Part shown: in pieces, positions 63,922 through 64,000 of the stretch
Position numbering within the stretch: position 1 is the first letter of the stretch
Layout: the number at the start of each line of letters is the position of its first letter
Assembly: GCF_019669985.1 (NCBI RefSeq)
Contig: NZ_AP019782.1
Coordinates: forward strand, 3,528,001 to 3,592,000
Reading direction: 5' to 3'
Source of the DNA: Methylogaea oryzae
Lineage (GTDB): Bacteria > Pseudomonadota > Gammaproteobacteria > Methylococcales > Methylococcaceae
DNA length: 64,000 nt
Notes under the pieces: model-generated
The model's database searches: none
What the model was told of the DNA's origin: nothing
What the model saw: only the letters and a program-made list of their open reading frames with translations
Made by a program: the position numbers and the translations under genes

Positions 63922-64000
63922 CGGCAACGGAGCGGTACTGCCGGAAATCCCGGCGAAGAAATACTTCGCCATCGGCGAAGTGAGCGAGCTGTGCGGCGTC
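63905..64000 (+). CDS. MerR-family regulator, truncated by the window edge
   Basis: Starts at ATG 63905, overlapping ihfA by 17 bases. The 32 visible residues end [15 protein letters not shown], the first helix of a MerR-type HTH. Gammaproteobacteria often have a MerR-like gene just after ihfA. The rest is outside the window. Confidence 0.8.
   Translation, partial: MLDQSNGNGAVLPEIPAKKYFAIGEVSELCGV

Overview
The window looks like the chromosome of a high-GC gammaproteobacterial methanotroph or methylotroph (Methylococcaceae-like). It carries both a calcium-type methanol dehydrogenase (MxaF, MxaI) and a lanthanide-type one (XoxF), with their accessory genes. It also has pqqA, quinoprotein-relay genes and a standard gammaproteobacterial thrS-infC-rpmI-rplT-pheS-pheT-ihfA block. 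No rRNA, phage, transposase or CRISPR array was seen. One tRNA is present.

Layout. (1) 1-10036: ordinary chromosome, with a truncated secreted gene at the left edge, cytochrome P450, ampD, a TIGR04073-like secreted protein, an EamA transporter, a Bcp peroxiredoxin, rpiA, a DUF2905 protein, a glycine-zipper lipoprotein, cstA, a Met-rich secreted protein, rimO and an EthD-like protein. (2) 10048-33713: the methanol oxidation island, almost wholly on the minus strand. Read 5' to 3' on that strand it runs mxaF-J-G-I-R-S-A-C-K-L, then (past a vapBC pair on the other strand) mxaD, a lipoprotein gene and a second MoxR/DUF58 pair. Next come two plus-strand genes (an aldo/keto reductase and a 726-residue secreted protein of unknown function), then second copies of mxaA, mxaC, mxaK and mxaL, then xoxF and xoxJ. 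The window therefore has two full sets of R-S-A-C-K-L genes, one behind mxaF and one in front of xoxF. (3) 33967-39063: a divergent NarL-type two-component system (MxaY/MxaB-like), a 24-residue pqqA with its own terminator, a receiver-PAS protein, and a metallo-hydrolase plus SoxYZ-like carrier pair of the quinoprotein relay type. (4) 39279-54530: a WaaP-like kinase, a TVP38-family membrane protein, two GT39-like glycosyltransferases flanking a coiled-coil protein with FGKK repeats, a MASE1/PAS hybrid histidine kinase, a sigma-54 activator, a beta-carbonic anhydrase, a degenerate SDR and a NodU/CmcH carbamoyltransferase. (5) 54531-56738: a repeat-rich patch with long inverted repeats around a lower-GC membrane-protein gene, followed by a BLUF photoreceptor. 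(6) 56861-64000: tRNA-Val and the thrS-to-ihfA translation block, ending in a truncated MerR-family gene.

How the genes work together. MxaF/MxaI with PQQ and Ca oxidise methanol in the periplasm and pass electrons to cytochrome cL (MxaG). MxaR/S/A/C/K/L are known to be needed for metal insertion and assembly. XoxF carries the extra lanthanide-ligand Asp (D333, where MxaF has A333). Its position behind a second R-S-A-C-K-L set suggests, by inference, a maturation module dedicated to XoxF. The divergent two-component system is a good candidate for the lanthanide switch that chooses between the enzymes. Short dispersed repeats of at least three families have entered the island. One lies in frame inside the signal peptide of mxaA, one at the start of mxaL, one in the 3' end of the second mxaA, and two in mxa intergenic gaps.
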